Shown in pieces: positions 50,926-60,126 of a DNA stretch of 64,000 bases (positions are counted from its first letter, which is position 1; the number at the start of each line of letters is the position of its first letter). The position numbers and the translations under genes were made by a program. Source of the stretch: Pedobacter ginsengisoli (lineage in GTDB: Bacteria > Bacteroidota > Bacteroidia > Sphingobacteriales > Sphingobacteriaceae); the NCBI RefSeq assembly GCF_002736205.1, contig NZ_CP024091.1, forward strand, positions 5,143,555-5,207,554, in the 5' to 3' direction. The notes under the pieces were generated by a model. It saw only the letters and a program-made list of their open reading frames with translations, made no database searches and was not told the DNA's origin.

Positions 50926-52452
50926 TTAGTGTTTGAAATGTCTGACACCGGTAGTAACCATTGCAATGCCTTTTTCATTAGCCATATTTACAGAATCAGC
51001 GTCTTTTATAGACCCGCCTGGTTGCAAAACAGCAGTGATACCAGCTTCGGCAGCAATTTCTACGCAATCAGGGAATGGAAAGAAAGCATCTGAAGCCATA
51101 ACAGAGCCTTTAAGGTCAAAATTGAAAGCTTCAGCCTTAACAATTGCCTGTTTTAATGCGTCAACTCTTGAAGTCTGACCAACACCGCTTGACAATAACT
51201 GATCGTTCTTAACAAATACTATGGTATTTGATTTAGTATGCTTAACAATTTTATTTGCAAAATGCAGATCAATTAACTCCTGGGTAGTAGGTGCCTTTTC
51301 GGTTACAGTAGTCATTTGATCCGGACCTTCAATAACAAGGTCTTTATCTTGCTCAATAACTCCGTTTAACAATGTTTTAAATTGTTTTTTGCTCAATTCA
51401 ATATCGTTTCTTTGTAAAATTACCCTGTTCTTTTTAGCACGGAAAAGCTCAACAGCTTCGGCCTGATAAGAAGGGGCGATTAATACTTCAAAAAACAACT
51501 TATTAATTTCTGTTGCTGTAGCCAGGTCAATTTCTCTGTTGGCAATTAATACACCACCAAATGCCGAAACCGGGTCACAAGCTAAAGCTACATTCCAGGC
51601 ATCTAAAAGATTCGTTCTTGATGCTACACCACAAGCATTTGTATGTTTTAAAATAGCAAATGTAGGTTCTTCAAATTCGTCAATTAATGCAACAGCTGCG
51701 TCAACATCAACAAGATTGTTGTAAGAAAGCTCTTTGCCATTTAATTTGGTAAACATAGCATCCAGATCGCCATAAAATACCCCTTGCTGATGTGGATTTT
51801 CGCCATATCTTAAGATTTGAGCTTTACTAATGCTTTGTTTAAATACGCTAAGCGGCTCTTCGGTATTGAAATAATTGAAGATAGCAGTATCGTAGTTAGA
51901 TGAAGTATGGAATGCTTTTTTGGCGTATGCTTTACGTTGAGCTAATGTAGTTTCTCCGTTCTGGTTTTCCAGTTGTTCCTGTAAAGTTGAATAATCATCT
52001 TTAGAAGCAAGAATTACTACATCATTAAAGTTTTTAGCAGCAGCTCTGATCAGAGAGATACCACCGATGTCTATTTTCTCAATAATTTCTTCTTCAGTAC
52101 CACCAGCTTTTAGTGTTTCTTCGAAAGGATATAAATCTACAATAACAAGATCTATTTCAGGAATCTCATACTGAGAGATTTGTTCCTGATCAGAACTTAG
52201 AGCTCTGCGGTTTAAAATACCACCAAAAACTTTAGGGTGTAAGGTTTTAACACGTCCACCTAAAATTGAAGGGTAACCAGTAAGGTCTTCAACTGCGGTA
52301 ACGGGTAAATTTAAATCCTTAATAAATTGTTCTGTACCTCCGGTAGAAAACAATTGAACACCTTGTTTTGCCAATAGGCGAACTAAAGGCTCTAAACCAT
52401 CTTTGTAATAAACTGAAATTAAAGCGTTTTTGATCTTTATAGATTGACTCAT
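50926..52452 (-). CDS. purH: Bifunctional AICAR transformylase / IMP cyclohydrolase
   Basis: This enzyme of 508 residues catalyses the last two steps of IMP synthesis. The N-terminal MGS-like cyclohydrolase domain has KNALISVYYKDGLEPLVRLL, FSTGGTEQF and GGRVKTLHPKVFGGIL; the transformylase domain has LRYGENPHQQG and ILKHTNACGVASR, with the conserved Lys-His pair. It lies upstream of the mre genes on the same strand, a common order in Bacteroidota. A well-formed promoter sits 21 bases before the start. Confidence 0.97.
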   Translation of the reverse strand: MSQSIKIKNALISVYYKDGLEPLVRLLAKQGVQLFSTGGTEQFIKDLNLPVTAVEDLTGYPSILGGRVKTLHPKVFGGILNRRALSSDQEQISQYEIPEIDLVIVDLYPFEETLKAGGTEEEIIEKIDIGGISLIRAAAKNFNDVVILASKDDYSTLQEQLENQNGETTLAQRKAYAKKAFHTSSNYDTAIFNYFNTEEPLSVFKQSISKAQILRYGENPHQQGVFYGDLDAMFTKLNGKELSYNNLVDVDAAVALIDEFEEPTFAILKHTNACGVASRTNLLDAWNVALACDPVSAFGGVLIANREIDLATATEINKLFFEVLIAPSYQAEAVELFRAKKNRVILQRNDIELSKKQFKTLLNGVIEQDKDLVIEGPDQMTTVTEKAPTTQELIDLHFANKIVKHTKSNTIVFVKNDQLLSSGVGQTSRVDALKQAIVKAEAFNFDLKGSVMASDAFFPFPDCVEIAAEAGITAVLQPGGSIKDADSVNMANEKGIAMVTTGVRHFKH

Positions 52453-52472
52453 TAGAGAAAAATTTTGAGCCG

Positions 52473-52503
52473 CAAAAGTACCTATTTTTCTTTTAATGTC
52501 AAA
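52473..52503 (-). promoter_or_regulatory. purH promoter
   Basis: On the minus strand TTTG (52503-52500), a 19-base spacer and TACTTTTG (52480-52473) match the full Bacteroidota consensus TTTG-N19-TAnnTTTG. Confidence 0.75.
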
Positions 52504-52576
52504 TGGTTATTTATTGTAGCATATACTGCTATAACCTTTTTGTTCAGCAATTAATAATTGGCATGTTCCGTCGTAT

Positions 52577-53002
52577 TTATTTTAAAGACAGAATGTAGCT
52601 AACCATTAGCTTAGCCTCCTCAATTGGTACCTTGGGGTGATCGATCATTGTTGCACTTCCCCAAGCTCCTTTTCCACCGCTAATCACCTTTTGAGCAAGC
52701 ATATCGATATAAACACGCTGTACGGGGTATCTTTTGGCTATATCTTTAAAAGCAGGCCCTACTGATCTTTTTTCTTCTTTATGACAGGTATAGCAATCCG
52801 AATAGGCAATAAGGACTTCGCCTTTTTGAGCTATCGCAACAGGAATGGTGTCGTTTTTTCCTGGTATTTCGTGGATATAGTCAGTTTTTGGCTGTATTGT
52901 TTTAACTTCAGAGTTGTTGCAGGCTACCAGGTAAGTGACTATTAACAGTAAGCCACAGTTGTACAAAAAATGCAACTTTTTTAGCCGACCTACCTGAAGC
53001 AT
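52577..53002 (-). CDS. Lipoprotein cytochrome c
   Basis: A small c-type cytochrome of 141 residues. The signal region ends in a lipobox-like TYLVACNN (Cys28), so it is probably tethered to a membrane on the periplasmic side. Haem attaches at Cys70 and Cys73 in CYTCH, and Met119 (SATMIDHP) is a likely sixth ligand. The segment SVGPAFKDIAKRY is typical of class I cytochromes of the c552 type. It follows purN by 14 bases and is probably co-transcribed, though the functions are unrelated. Confidence 0.88.
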   Translation of the reverse strand: MLQVGRLKKLHFLYNCGLLLIVTYLVACNNSEVKTIQPKTDYIHEIPGKNDTIPVAIAQKGEVLIAYSDCYTCHKEEKRSVGPAFKDIAKRYPVQRVYIDMLAQKVISGGKGAWGSATMIDHPKVPIEEAKLMVSYILSLK

Positions 53003-53016
53003 AAAGTTATTGAAGC

Positions 53017-53595
53017 TTATTTTTTAATTTTTTTAATAATGCCATCTATAATGCGGGGATAATGCTGATGTTCCAGTTGCTGCCCTTTAAACTTAATCAT
53101 TTCCAGATTGTCATCTTTATCAATACGGTATCTTGCCTGGTAAATGTATTCGCCTTCATCGTAGTTTTCATCAACATAATGTATTGTTATACCACCCTCA
53201 GTTTCTTTGGCTGCCATCACAGCATTATGTACATGATCTCCATACATTCCTTTTCCGCCAAACTTAGGTAAAATAGCAGGGTGTATATTTACAATACGGC
53301 CAGGGTACTCATTAATTAAGTTTTTGGGGATCAGCCATAAAAATCCGGCTAATACAATCAAATCTACATCCAGATTTTTTAACAGGTCTATGATATTATC
53401 AGTTTGATAAAATTCATGCCTGTCAAAAATATGAGAAGGGATTTCAAAGTTATCCGAGCGCTGTAATACGTAGGCGTCAGGGTTGTTTGTCAGCACCAAT
53501 GCGATTTCTACTTCAGGGTTGTTTTTAAAATGCTCCATTAATTTTTGAGCGTTAGATCCTGACCCTGAGGCAAATATGGCTATACGTTTTTTCAT
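53017..53595 (-). CDS. purN: Phosphoribosylglycinamide formyltransferase
   Basis: GART enzyme of 192 residues, which transfers a formyl group from 10-formyl-tetrahydrofolate to GAR in purine synthesis. Motifs are IAIFASGSGSNAQKLMEHF, LAGFLWLIP, the catalytic IVNIHPAILPKFGGKGMYG (Asn-x-His) and TIHYVDENYDEG (Asp). It is near purH but in a separate unit with its own strong promoter. Confidence 0.95.
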   Translation of the reverse strand: MKKRIAIFASGSGSNAQKLMEHFKNNPEVEIALVLTNNPDAYVLQRSDNFEIPSHIFDRHEFYQTDNIIDLLKNLDVDLIVLAGFLWLIPKNLINEYPGRIVNIHPAILPKFGGKGMYGDHVHNAVMAAKETEGGITIHYVDENYDEGEYIYQARYRIDKDDNLEMIKFKGQQLEHQHYPRIIDGIIKKIKK

Positions 53596-53629
53596 GGGGC
53601 AATGTAAATTGAGGCTATTTATTTGTTTT

Positions 53630-53660
53630 CAAAGGTAACAATGTTATCATTATGTCCAAA
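53630..53660 (-). promoter_or_regulatory. purN promoter
   Basis: On the minus strand TTTG (53660-53657), a 19-base spacer and TACCTTTG (53637-53630) match the Bacteroidota consensus exactly, 34 bases before the start codon. Confidence 0.8.
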
Positions 53661-53925
53661 AATAGCATTTTAAGCCTTTAATGGAAGTCTTTATTATAGG
53701 TTTTTTGATTTATTAACGGTGCTAAGAGCCACCTGGGCTTGGACTGAATCAGTACAGAATAAGGATTGAGATAGGATTGCTTCGGAAAACAGGTGCCTTT
53801 TTCCGAAGAAGTGTGCAGGCGGTGTGCACCCAGTGTGCTCGGAGGTATATGTTTGTCAGGTACTTGTTTAAATCTGCCTATACTCTTATGTTGGAGAAGA
53901 TTAAAAAAAATATTTATGTTCTGAT

Positions 53926-53957
53926 TTTGTATTTTAAAAACATTAGTTCTATATTTG
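53926..53957 (+). promoter_or_regulatory. rpsT promoter
   Basis: TTTG at 53926-53929 and TATATTTG at 53950-53957 are separated by 20 bases, matching the Bacteroidota consensus. About 60 bases of leader follow before the rpsT ATG. Confidence 0.75.
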
Positions 53958-54022
53958 CAGTCCGAAAAATAAGAAGAAATAAAAAGAGCTGGTCTCAACA
54001 TAAAATATTTTAATAACAAAAA

Positions 54023-54277
54023 ATGGCAAATCATAAATCTTCAATAAAAAGAATTAGAGCAAACGCAACTAAACGTTTACGTAATAGATATCAAGCAAAA
54101 ACCACTCGTACGTTTATTAAAAGACTACGTGCTGCTGAAGATAAAAAAACAGGACTAGAATTGCTTCCTAAAGTTGTTTCTATGTTAGATCGTTTAGCCA
54201 AAAAGAACGTTATTCACAAAAATAAAGCAGCTAACAACAAATCTAAATTAACTAAGTTTGTTAATGGCTTAAAATAA
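54023..54277 (+). CDS. rpsT: 30S ribosomal protein S20
   Basis: Ribosomal protein S20, 84 residues, a three-helix protein that binds the 5' and 3' minor domains of 16S rRNA. The start MANHKSSIKRIRANATKRLR and the C-terminal NVIHKNKAANNKSKLTKFVN are characteristic. It is monocistronic, with its own promoter and a strong terminator. Confidence 0.96.
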   Translation: MANHKSSIKRIRANATKRLRNRYQAKTTRTFIKRLRAAEDKKTGLELLPKVVSMLDRLAKKNVIHKNKAANNKSKLTKFVNGLK

Positions 54278-54296
54278 ATATAGCTTTACAATATTG

Positions 54297-54328
54297 TAAA
54301 AGGGATATGCATTGCATATCCCTTTTTT
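54297..54328 (+). terminator. rpsT terminator
   Basis: AAAAGGGATATG and CATATCCCTTTT pair perfectly around a short loop and run into a T-tract. It overlaps the region just before radC. Confidence 0.9.
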
Positions 54329-54347
54329 TGTTTTAAAAAATATTCCA

Positions 54348-55046
54348 ATGAAACCATATCAACCAAAATTGGGTATAAAATTGTGGGCAGAGGCCGATAG
54401 GCCTCGCGAAAAGCTATTGCTTCATGGCCGCAGGCATTTAACGGATGCCGAACTTATTGCCATTTTAATTGGATCGGGCAGCCGAAATGAGAGTGCGGTT
54501 GATTTAAGTAAGCGCATACTTGCAGAGTATGAGAATGATTTGGATGCATTGGGGAAGGTTTCTGTTAAACATCTTTCGAAATTTAAAGGAATTGGGGAAG
54601 CAAAAGCCATATCCATAATTGCAGCATTGGAACTTGGCAGAAGGAGAAAGAATAGTGAAGCCACAGATGTGGTTAATATAAGAACATCAAGGGATGCATT
54701 TGAAGTATTGCTTCCTGTGTTTGCCGATCTAAACCATGAAGAGTTTTGGATACTGATCTTAAATCACGCAAATAGAGTAATCGGTAAGCAGCTGGTGAGC
54801 AAAGGAGGGCTGTCTGGTACTGTAGCTGACCCTAAAATTATTTTTAAAACTGCAATTGAGCATAATGCAGCTTTTATTATTCTTGCCCACAACCATCCTT
54901 CAGGAAATTTAAAGCCAAGCGTGCAGGATTTAAGCATTACCAGAAAGTTGGTTGAAGGAGGAAAGATGCTTGAATTACAGGTGTTAGACCATATCATTGT
55001 AACCGATAGGGCATATTATAGCTTTGGTGATGAGGGCTTAATCTGA
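54348..55046 (+). CDS. radC: DNA repair protein RadC (JAB domain)
   Basis: RadC-family protein of 232 residues from the ATG at 54348 (MKPYQPKLGIKLWAEADRPR). A TTG 36 bases upstream lies inside the rpsT terminator and is rejected. An N-terminal helix-hairpin-helix (LSKFKGIGEAKAISIIAALE) precedes the JAB/MPN metalloprotease-like domain with its HxH-x7-S-x2-D motif in LAHNHPSGNLKPSVQD. Despite the name, the biochemical role is uncertain; a link to DNA processing is likely. Confidence 0.92.
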   Translation: MKPYQPKLGIKLWAEADRPREKLLLHGRRHLTDAELIAILIGSGSRNESAVDLSKRILAEYENDLDALGKVSVKHLSKFKGIGEAKAISIIAALELGRRRKNSEATDVVNIRTSRDAFEVLLPVFADLNHEEFWILILNHANRVIGKQLVSKGGLSGTVADPKIIFKTAIEHNAAFIILAHNHPSGNLKPSVQDLSITRKLVEGGKMLELQVLDHIIVTDRAYYSFGDEGLI

Positions 55047-55084
55047 TAATGGTATTTCCCTTTTATCATTCCCCTTTAAAATAT

Positions 55085-55092
55085 TATCTTTG
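55085..55092 (+). promoter_or_regulatory. -7 element before pheT
   Basis: TATCTTTG matches TAnnTTTG, 35 bases before the ATG. The -33 box is not obvious. Confidence 0.5.
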
Positions 55093-55127
55093 CATTTTTC
55101 CCAGTATTTCATACTAGACACCAGATA

Positions 55128-57527
55128 ATGAAAATATCATACAATTGGCTTAAACAATTCATACAAACTGATAAAACACCTCAGGAACTTTCTCTTATAT
55201 TAACAAATATTGGGCTGGAAGTAGAAAGCTTAGAAACCGTACAGCCTGTTGCTGGTGGTTTAGCCGGATTGGTTATAGGTCATGTATTAACTTGTGTACA
55301 ACACCCTAATGCAGATCGCCTTCGTGTAACAACAGTTGATGTTGGCGGACCTGATATTTTACAGATTGTATGTGGTGCTCCAAATGTAGCCCAGGGCCAA
55401 AAGGTTGTGGTGGCTACCGTTGGCACTACAGTTTATCCAAATGAAGGGGAGCCTTTTAAAATTAATAAATCAAAAATAAGAGGAGAGGTATCAGAGGGGA
55501 TGATCTGTGCCGAGGACGAGATTGGTTTGGGGGTTTCTCATGACGGAATTCTTGTTTTACCGGCAGACACGACAATAGGTATTTCGGCTAAGGAATATTT
55601 TAAATTGGAAGATGATTACCTTTTTGAGATAGGTTTAACCCCTAACAGGGCCGATGCTGCCTCTCATTTAGGTGTAGCAAGAGATTTAGCTGCATATTTC
55701 CGTAGCAGTATTCAAATGCCTGATGTTTCTGGTTTTAAAACCAATAACGAAAATCTTAAGATCGAAGTTAAGGTTGAAGATACAAATGCTTGTCCGCGCT
55801 ATAGCAGTGTTACCATAAGTGGTGTTACAGTTACAACATCGCCGGAGTGGCTTCAGGATAAATTAAAAGTAATTGGTATCAGACCAATCAATAACATAGT
55901 TGATATAACCAACTATGTTTTACACGATCTGGGTTTGCCACTTCATGCTTTTGATGCTGATCAGATAAAAGGGGCTAAAGTTTTTGTTAAGAAATGTGCT
56001 GAGGGAACACCTTTTGTAACGCTTGATGGAGTTGAACGTAAGCTTTCTGCAGACGATTTGATGATCTGTAATGCCGAAGAACCAATGTGTATAGCTGGAG
56101 TTTTTGGAGGTAAAAGTTCAGGAATAACTGAAGATACTAAAAATGTTTTCCTGGAAAGTGCTTATTTCGACTCTGTTTCTGTGCGTAAAACAGCTAAACG
56201 CCATGGCTTAAAAACGGATGCTTCGTTCAGGTATGAGCGAGGTGCTGATCCGGAGATAACAACCTTTGCTTTAAAACGTGCAGCATTGTTAATTCAGGAA
56301 TTGGCAGGTGGCGAAATCGCTTCATCAGTTTCGGATATTTACGGTAATCCTATAAGGTCTTTTGATGTTGAGGTAAGCTATAAGAACATCAATAAATTAA
56401 TAGGGGCCAATATTCCTGATGCAGAAATTAAAAGTATAATTACAGCATTAGGTATTGAAGTGGCTAAAGAAACGGCAGAAAGTTTGGAGCTTAAAGTACC
56501 TAGTTTTAAAGTTGATGTAACCCGGGAATGCGATATCACTGAAGAGGTTTTAAGAATTTACGGCTATAATAATATTGAGATACCTAGTAAAATAAATGCA
56601 TCATTATCTTATGGTGCTAAGCCAGACAGAGAGCAAACGCAGCATGTTATTGCTGATATGTTAACTGCAAATGGCTTTTTAGAGATCTGGTGTAATTCAT
56701 TAACTAAGGGCGCTTATTCAAAAGTTCCTGAAGAAGCAGTACAGATCTTAAATCCATTAAGTTCAGATTTAAATGTAATGCGTCAGGAATTATTGTTGCC
56801 TGCATTAGAGAGTGTCGCTTATAATCAGAACAGAAAAACTGCTGATATTAAATTTTATGAATTTGGTAAAACCTACCATTTAATAAATGATAAGTATGTA
56901 GAGCGCCCAAGGTTGTTAATTTTATTATCGGGTGCTAACCAATCTGAGCAATGGAACCATAAGGCCAATCCGGTAAGTTTCTATAATTTAAAAGCTGCAG
57001 TTGATGCAGTTATTGGTCGTCTTGGTATAACGAATTATCAAACCGAAGAGGTAAAGAATGAAAGTTTTGCTTTTGGTTTAAAATACTTTAGAGGTGATAA
57101 AGCAATTGTAACTTTTGGAGCTGTAACAGCTGCAGATAAAAAGAAGGCTGATATTGATAAGGATGTTTATTATGCCGATTTTGACTGGGCACAGCTTTTA
57201 GATATTGTAAAGAAAAATAGAATTATAAATAAAGAGGTTCCTAAGTACCCATCAGTAAGAAGGGATTTATCGATGCTGGTTGATACGAATGTAACTTTTG
57301 ATGATTTAAAAGCTATTGCATTTAAAACGGAAAAGAAACTGATTAAGAATGTACAGGTGTTTGATGTATATGTAGGAGATAAATTACCTGCCGGAAAAAA
57401 ATCTTATGCACTTAATTTTACCCTTCAGGATGAAGAGCAAACATTGACCGATAAACAGATTGATTCTGTTATGCAAAAGATTATATCTAACTTAGCGCAA
57501 ACAGCAAAAGCAGAAATCAGAAAATAG
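55128..57527 (+). CDS. pheT: Phenylalanine-tRNA ligase beta subunit
   Basis: The large subunit of the heterotetrameric phenylalanyl-tRNA synthetase, 799 residues, of normal length. Domains run in order: an EMAP/tRNA-binding domain (about 40-150; HPNADRLRVTTVDVGG), B3/B4 editing domain, B5 domain, catalytic-like core and the C-terminal anticodon-binding FDX-ACB domain (KYPSVRRDLSMLVDTNVTFD). The alpha-subunit gene is not adjacent, as is common in Bacteroidota. It probably leads an operon with the two cell-division genes that follow. Confidence 0.97.
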   Translation: MKISYNWLKQFIQTDKTPQELSLILTNIGLEVESLETVQPVAGGLAGLVIGHVLTCVQHPNADRLRVTTVDVGGPDILQIVCGAPNVAQGQKVVVATVGTTVYPNEGEPFKINKSKIRGEVSEGMICAEDEIGLGVSHDGILVLPADTTIGISAKEYFKLEDDYLFEIGLTPNRADAASHLGVARDLAAYFRSSIQMPDVSGFKTNNENLKIEVKVEDTNACPRYSSVTISGVTVTTSPEWLQDKLKVIGIRPINNIVDITNYVLHDLGLPLHAFDADQIKGAKVFVKKCAEGTPFVTLDGVERKLSADDLMICNAEEPMCIAGVFGGKSSGITEDTKNVFLESAYFDSVSVRKTAKRHGLKTDASFRYERGADPEITTFALKRAALLIQELAGGEIASSVSDIYGNPIRSFDVEVSYKNINKLIGANIPDAEIKSIITALGIEVAKETAESLELKVPSFKVDVTRECDITEEVLRIYGYNNIEIPSKINASLSYGAKPDREQTQHVIADMLTANGFLEIWCNSLTKGAYSKVPEEAVQILNPLSSDLNVMRQELLLPALESVAYNQNRKTADIKFYEFGKTYHLINDKYVERPRLLILLSGANQSEQWNHKANPVSFYNLKAAVDAVIGRLGITNYQTEEVKNESFAFGLKYFRGDKAIVTFGAVTAADKKKADIDKDVYYADFDWAQLLDIVKKNRIINKEVPKYPSVRRDLSMLVDTNVTFDDLKAIAFKTEKKLIKNVQVFDVYVGDKLPAGKKSYALNFTLQDEEQTLTDKQIDSVMQKIISNLAQTAKAEIRK

Positions 57528-57579
57528 GTAAGGATTTTCTGAAAAATGAAATTTTTAAATAAAAATCAACTTTAATAGC

Positions 57580-57870
57580 ATGTCTTCTGTAGCAGATCAG
57601 TTAAATTCAGTATTGCAAAAAACAACTCGTTTAATAGAGCTTTGTAATGCTTTACAAGAAGAAAATGATTTATTAAAGCTTGAAAACCAGTCAGTAAAAG
57701 TTGCTCTTGATACATCAAAAAGCAAGAACGTAGAGCTCGAAGAAAAGTTAAGAGTTTTGAAACTTGCAAAAAGTATTGAAGGCACAAGTGAAAAGACACT
57801 TGATATAAAGCAAAAAATTAACGATTTTGTGCGTGAAATAGATAAGTGTGTTGTATTGCTTAAAAAATAA
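57580..57870 (+). CDS. ZapB-like coiled-coil protein
   Basis: A protein of 96 residues that is almost entirely coiled coil from residue 5 to 65 (LIELCNALQEENDLLKLENQ with heptad Leu spacing). Size, coiled coil and position just before zapA recall ZapB-type division factors in other Bacteroidota. The similarity is one of architecture and context, not of clear sequence motifs. It lies 52 bases after pheT and 32 bases before zapA. Confidence 0.65.
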   Translation: MSSVADQLNSVLQKTTRLIELCNALQEENDLLKLENQSVKVALDTSKSKNVELEEKLRVLKLAKSIEGTSEKTLDIKQKINDFVREIDKCVVLLKK

Positions 57871-57902
57871 GGAATACCTGAAAAGTGAAACAAAGCTAAG
57901 AA

Positions 57903-58193
57903 ATGGGAGAAATCTCTATAAAAATAACTATTTCCGATCGTATTTACCCGCTAAAGGTTAATACGGAAGAGGAAGAAATTGTAAGGCGAGCAGCCAAGAT
58001 TATTAACGAGCGCATAAAAGATTATCAGGAAAATTATGCCGTTCGTGATAAACAGGATTTGCTTTCTATGGCAGTACTGCATTATGCAACGGCGGTACTG
58101 AGGGTAGAAAACAAAGTTCAGGATCAGGATACTGCTGTTGCCGAGAAGGTGGAAGAACTGGATAGTTTATTAAATGATTTTTTTTCGAAATAA
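57903..58193 (+). CDS. zapA: Cell division protein ZapA
   Basis: ZapA, 96 residues, which binds and bundles FtsZ filaments at the division site. The N-terminal ISIKITISDRIYPLKVNTEE and EIVRRAAKIINERIKDYQEN match the ZapA core, and a C-terminal coiled coil (about 65-92) follows. It is preceded by a ZapB-like gene, and a candidate 6S RNA lies just downstream, as in several other bacteria where ssrS neighbours zapA. Confidence 0.9.
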   Translation: MGEISIKITISDRIYPLKVNTEEEEIVRRAAKIINERIKDYQENYAVRDKQDLLSMAVLHYATAVLRVENKVQDQDTAVAEKVEELDSLLNDFFSK

Positions 58194-58231
58194 GATCGTT
58201 CTTTATATTAGTTAAAACAACAAAGATATTA

Positions 58232-58410
58232 GCCGCAGCTAGGTTTTTGAGTTTCATTTATTTTTAAAACTTAACACTTCAATATTTATAGGATTAAGAG
58301 GGTGTATTTCATTTACATTTATGTACCTGAAAATGACTTAAATCCTAATTATAATTAGTTGAGGTTTTTAAAACTTTGGGGCTCATTAAACATAGTTGCG
58401 GTTTTTTTTT
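58232..58410 (+). ncRNA. Candidate 6S RNA
   Basis: The 180-base segment is closed by GCCGCAGCTA at its start and TAGTTGCGG at 58393-58401 (one wobble), followed by nine T. Inside, TGAGTTT pairs with GGGCTCA, and a central hairpin is formed by GGATTAAG with CTTAAATCC. A closed end, loose middle and long apical hairpin of about 180 nt fit 6S RNA, and the position between zapA and rny fits the ssrS-zapA linkage. The secondary structure was judged by eye only. Confidence 0.55.
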
Positions 58411-58469
58411 AAGAGGGAATTTTTAACAATCATGCAGCTTATATGAGCTGATTTATATAGAAAAATAGA

Positions 58470-60023
58470 ATGGAAATAATAGGATACGTACTTGCCGGCT
58501 TAGTAATCGGCATCTTGATAGGCAGATATCTGCTGCGTAGCTTGCTCAAAAAGCAGGAAATTGCAGTTCAGAGTAAAGTGAAGAAAATACTTAAGGACGC
58601 TGAAAGCAATGCTGAAATCTTGAAAAAAGATAGATTGCTTGAAGCAAAAGAGAAGTTTTTGCAGATGAAATCTGAACACGAGCAAGAAGTAAACAACAGA
58701 AATAATCAGATTAATCAGCGAGAGAATTCAATAAAACAAAAAGAGCAATCTTTAAACCAGAAACTTGAAAATGCAAATCGTAAAGATCAGGAACTGGATA
58801 ATCATAAAAAGAACCTGGAGAAGCAAACCGAAATTGCATTAAAGAAACAGGAAGAAGTTGAATTGCTGAAAAATCAACATGTAAAGCAATTAGAAACCAT
58901 TGCGGGCCTAAGTGCTGATGAGGCTAAAAGCCAATTGGTTGAAACAATGAAGCAGGAGGCACGTACCCAGGCAATGATTCAGGTAAAGGATATTGTTGAT
59001 GAGGCTAAACTAACTGCAACAAAAGAAGCGAAAAAAGTTGTAATACAGACAATACAGCGTACTGCTGTTGAGGCTGCTATAGAAAATACTGTTTCTATTT
59101 TTCATATTGAAAGTGATGAAATTAAAGGTCGCGTTATCGGGCGCGAAGGTCGTAATATCCGTGCTTTAGAAGCAGCAACAGGTATTGAGATTATTGTAGA
59201 TGATACACCTGAAGCAATTATTTTATCAGGCTTTGATCCGGTAAGGAGAGAGATTGCGCGTTTAGCATTACATCGTTTGGTTACAGATGGCAGGATTCAC
59301 CCTGCACGTATTGAAGAAGTTGTTGCTAAAACCAAGAAACAGATTGAGGATGAAATTGTAGAAATTGGAGAGCGTACTGTAATTGATTTGGGTATTCATG
59401 GATTGCACCCTGAATTGATCAGAATGGTTGGACGTATGCGTTACCGTTCATCTTACGGACAAAACTTATTACATCACTCTCGTGAGGTTGCTAATTTCTG
59501 TGCTACTATGGCGGCGGAGCTTGGCTTAAATGCGAAGATGGCTAAACGTGCTGGTCTATTGCACGATATAGGTAAGGTGCCTGATGATAATCCAGAATTA
59601 CCTCACGCTATTTTAGGTATGCAACTGGCTGAGAAGTATAAAGAACATCCTGAAATTTGTAATGCTATTGGAGCTCACCACGACGAGATAGAAATGACAT
59701 CTATGATCTCGCCTATTGTACAGGCTTGTGATGCTATATCAGGAGCACGACCAGGTGCTAGACGTGAGGTGGTTGAAAGCTACATTAAACGATTAAAAGA
59801 ATTAGAAGAACTTGCGTTGTCTTATCCAGGCGTGGAGAAAACATTTGCGATACAAGCAGGTAGAGAACTTAGAGTTGTGGTTGAAAGTGAAAGGGTAACT
59901 GATCAGCAAGCGGAATTGTTAGCAGCTGATATTTCGAATCGTATTCAAACAGAAATGACTTATCCAGGTCAGATCAAGGTAACAGTGATTAGAGAAACCA
60001 GATCGGTTTCTTTTGCGAAATAA
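58470..60023 (+). CDS. rny: Ribonuclease Y
   Basis: Membrane-anchored endoribonuclease of 517 residues that initiates mRNA decay. An N-terminal membrane helix (about 3-22) is followed by a long Lys/Glu/Gln-rich coiled coil (about 30-180), a KH domain ([20 protein letters not shown]) and an HD domain with the metal site in [13 protein letters not shown]. Length and order are typical. A terminator follows, so it is probably transcribed alone or with the upstream RNA region. Confidence 0.96.
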   Translation: MEIIGYVLAGLVIGILIGRYLLRSLLKKQEIAVQSKVKKILKDAESNAEILKKDRLLEAKEKFLQMKSEHEQEVNNRNNQINQRENSIKQKEQSLNQKLENANRKDQELDNHKKNLEKQTEIALKKQEEVELLKNQHVKQLETIAGLSADEAKSQLVETMKQEARTQAMIQVKDIVDEAKLTATKEAKKVVIQTIQRTAVEAAIENTVSIFHIESDEIKGRVIGREGRNIRALEAATGIEIIVDDTPEAIILSGFDPVRREIARLALHRLVTDGRIHPARIEEVVAKTKKQIEDEIVEIGERTVIDLGIHGLHPELIRMVGRMRYRSSYGQNLLHHSREVANFCATMAAELGLNAKMAKRAGLLHDIGKVPDDNPELPHAILGMQLAEKYKEHPEICNAIGAHHDEIEMTSMISPIVQACDAISGARPGARREVVESYIKRLKELEELALSYPGVEKTFAIQAGRELRVVVESERVTDQQAELLAADISNRIQTEMTYPGQIKVTVIRETRSVSFAK

Positions 60024-60068
60024 CATAACTAAGCCTGTAATTATTGTTGCAGGCAATTAATATTTTAT

Positions 60069-60099
60069 AAAAGCGACGGTTTATTCTGTCGCTTTTTTT
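60069..60099 (+). terminator. rny terminator
   Basis: AAAAGCGAC and GTCGCTTTT pair perfectly around a 10-base loop, followed by T residues. Confidence 0.88.
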
Positions 60100-60126
60100 A
60101 TTTTTACTCAGTAAACTTATAATGAT

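Larger units (their letters stand above)
53596..54022. other. Divergent intergenic region between purN and rpsT
   Basis: Besides the two promoters annotated separately, it holds CTTCGGAAAA (53780-53789) and its exact complement TTTTCCGAAG (53799-53808), a 10-bp perfect stem with a 9-base loop, followed by GC-rich GTGTGC repeats to about 53850. It lies upstream of the rpsT promoter, so it is not the rpsT leader. A small RNA is possible; no gene is seen. Confidence 0.45.

Noticed and set aside
53678-54034. A 118-codon minus-strand frame in the purN-rpsT gap
   Set aside because: It covers the rpsT promoter and the hairpin-rich segment, and its translation is not protein-like.
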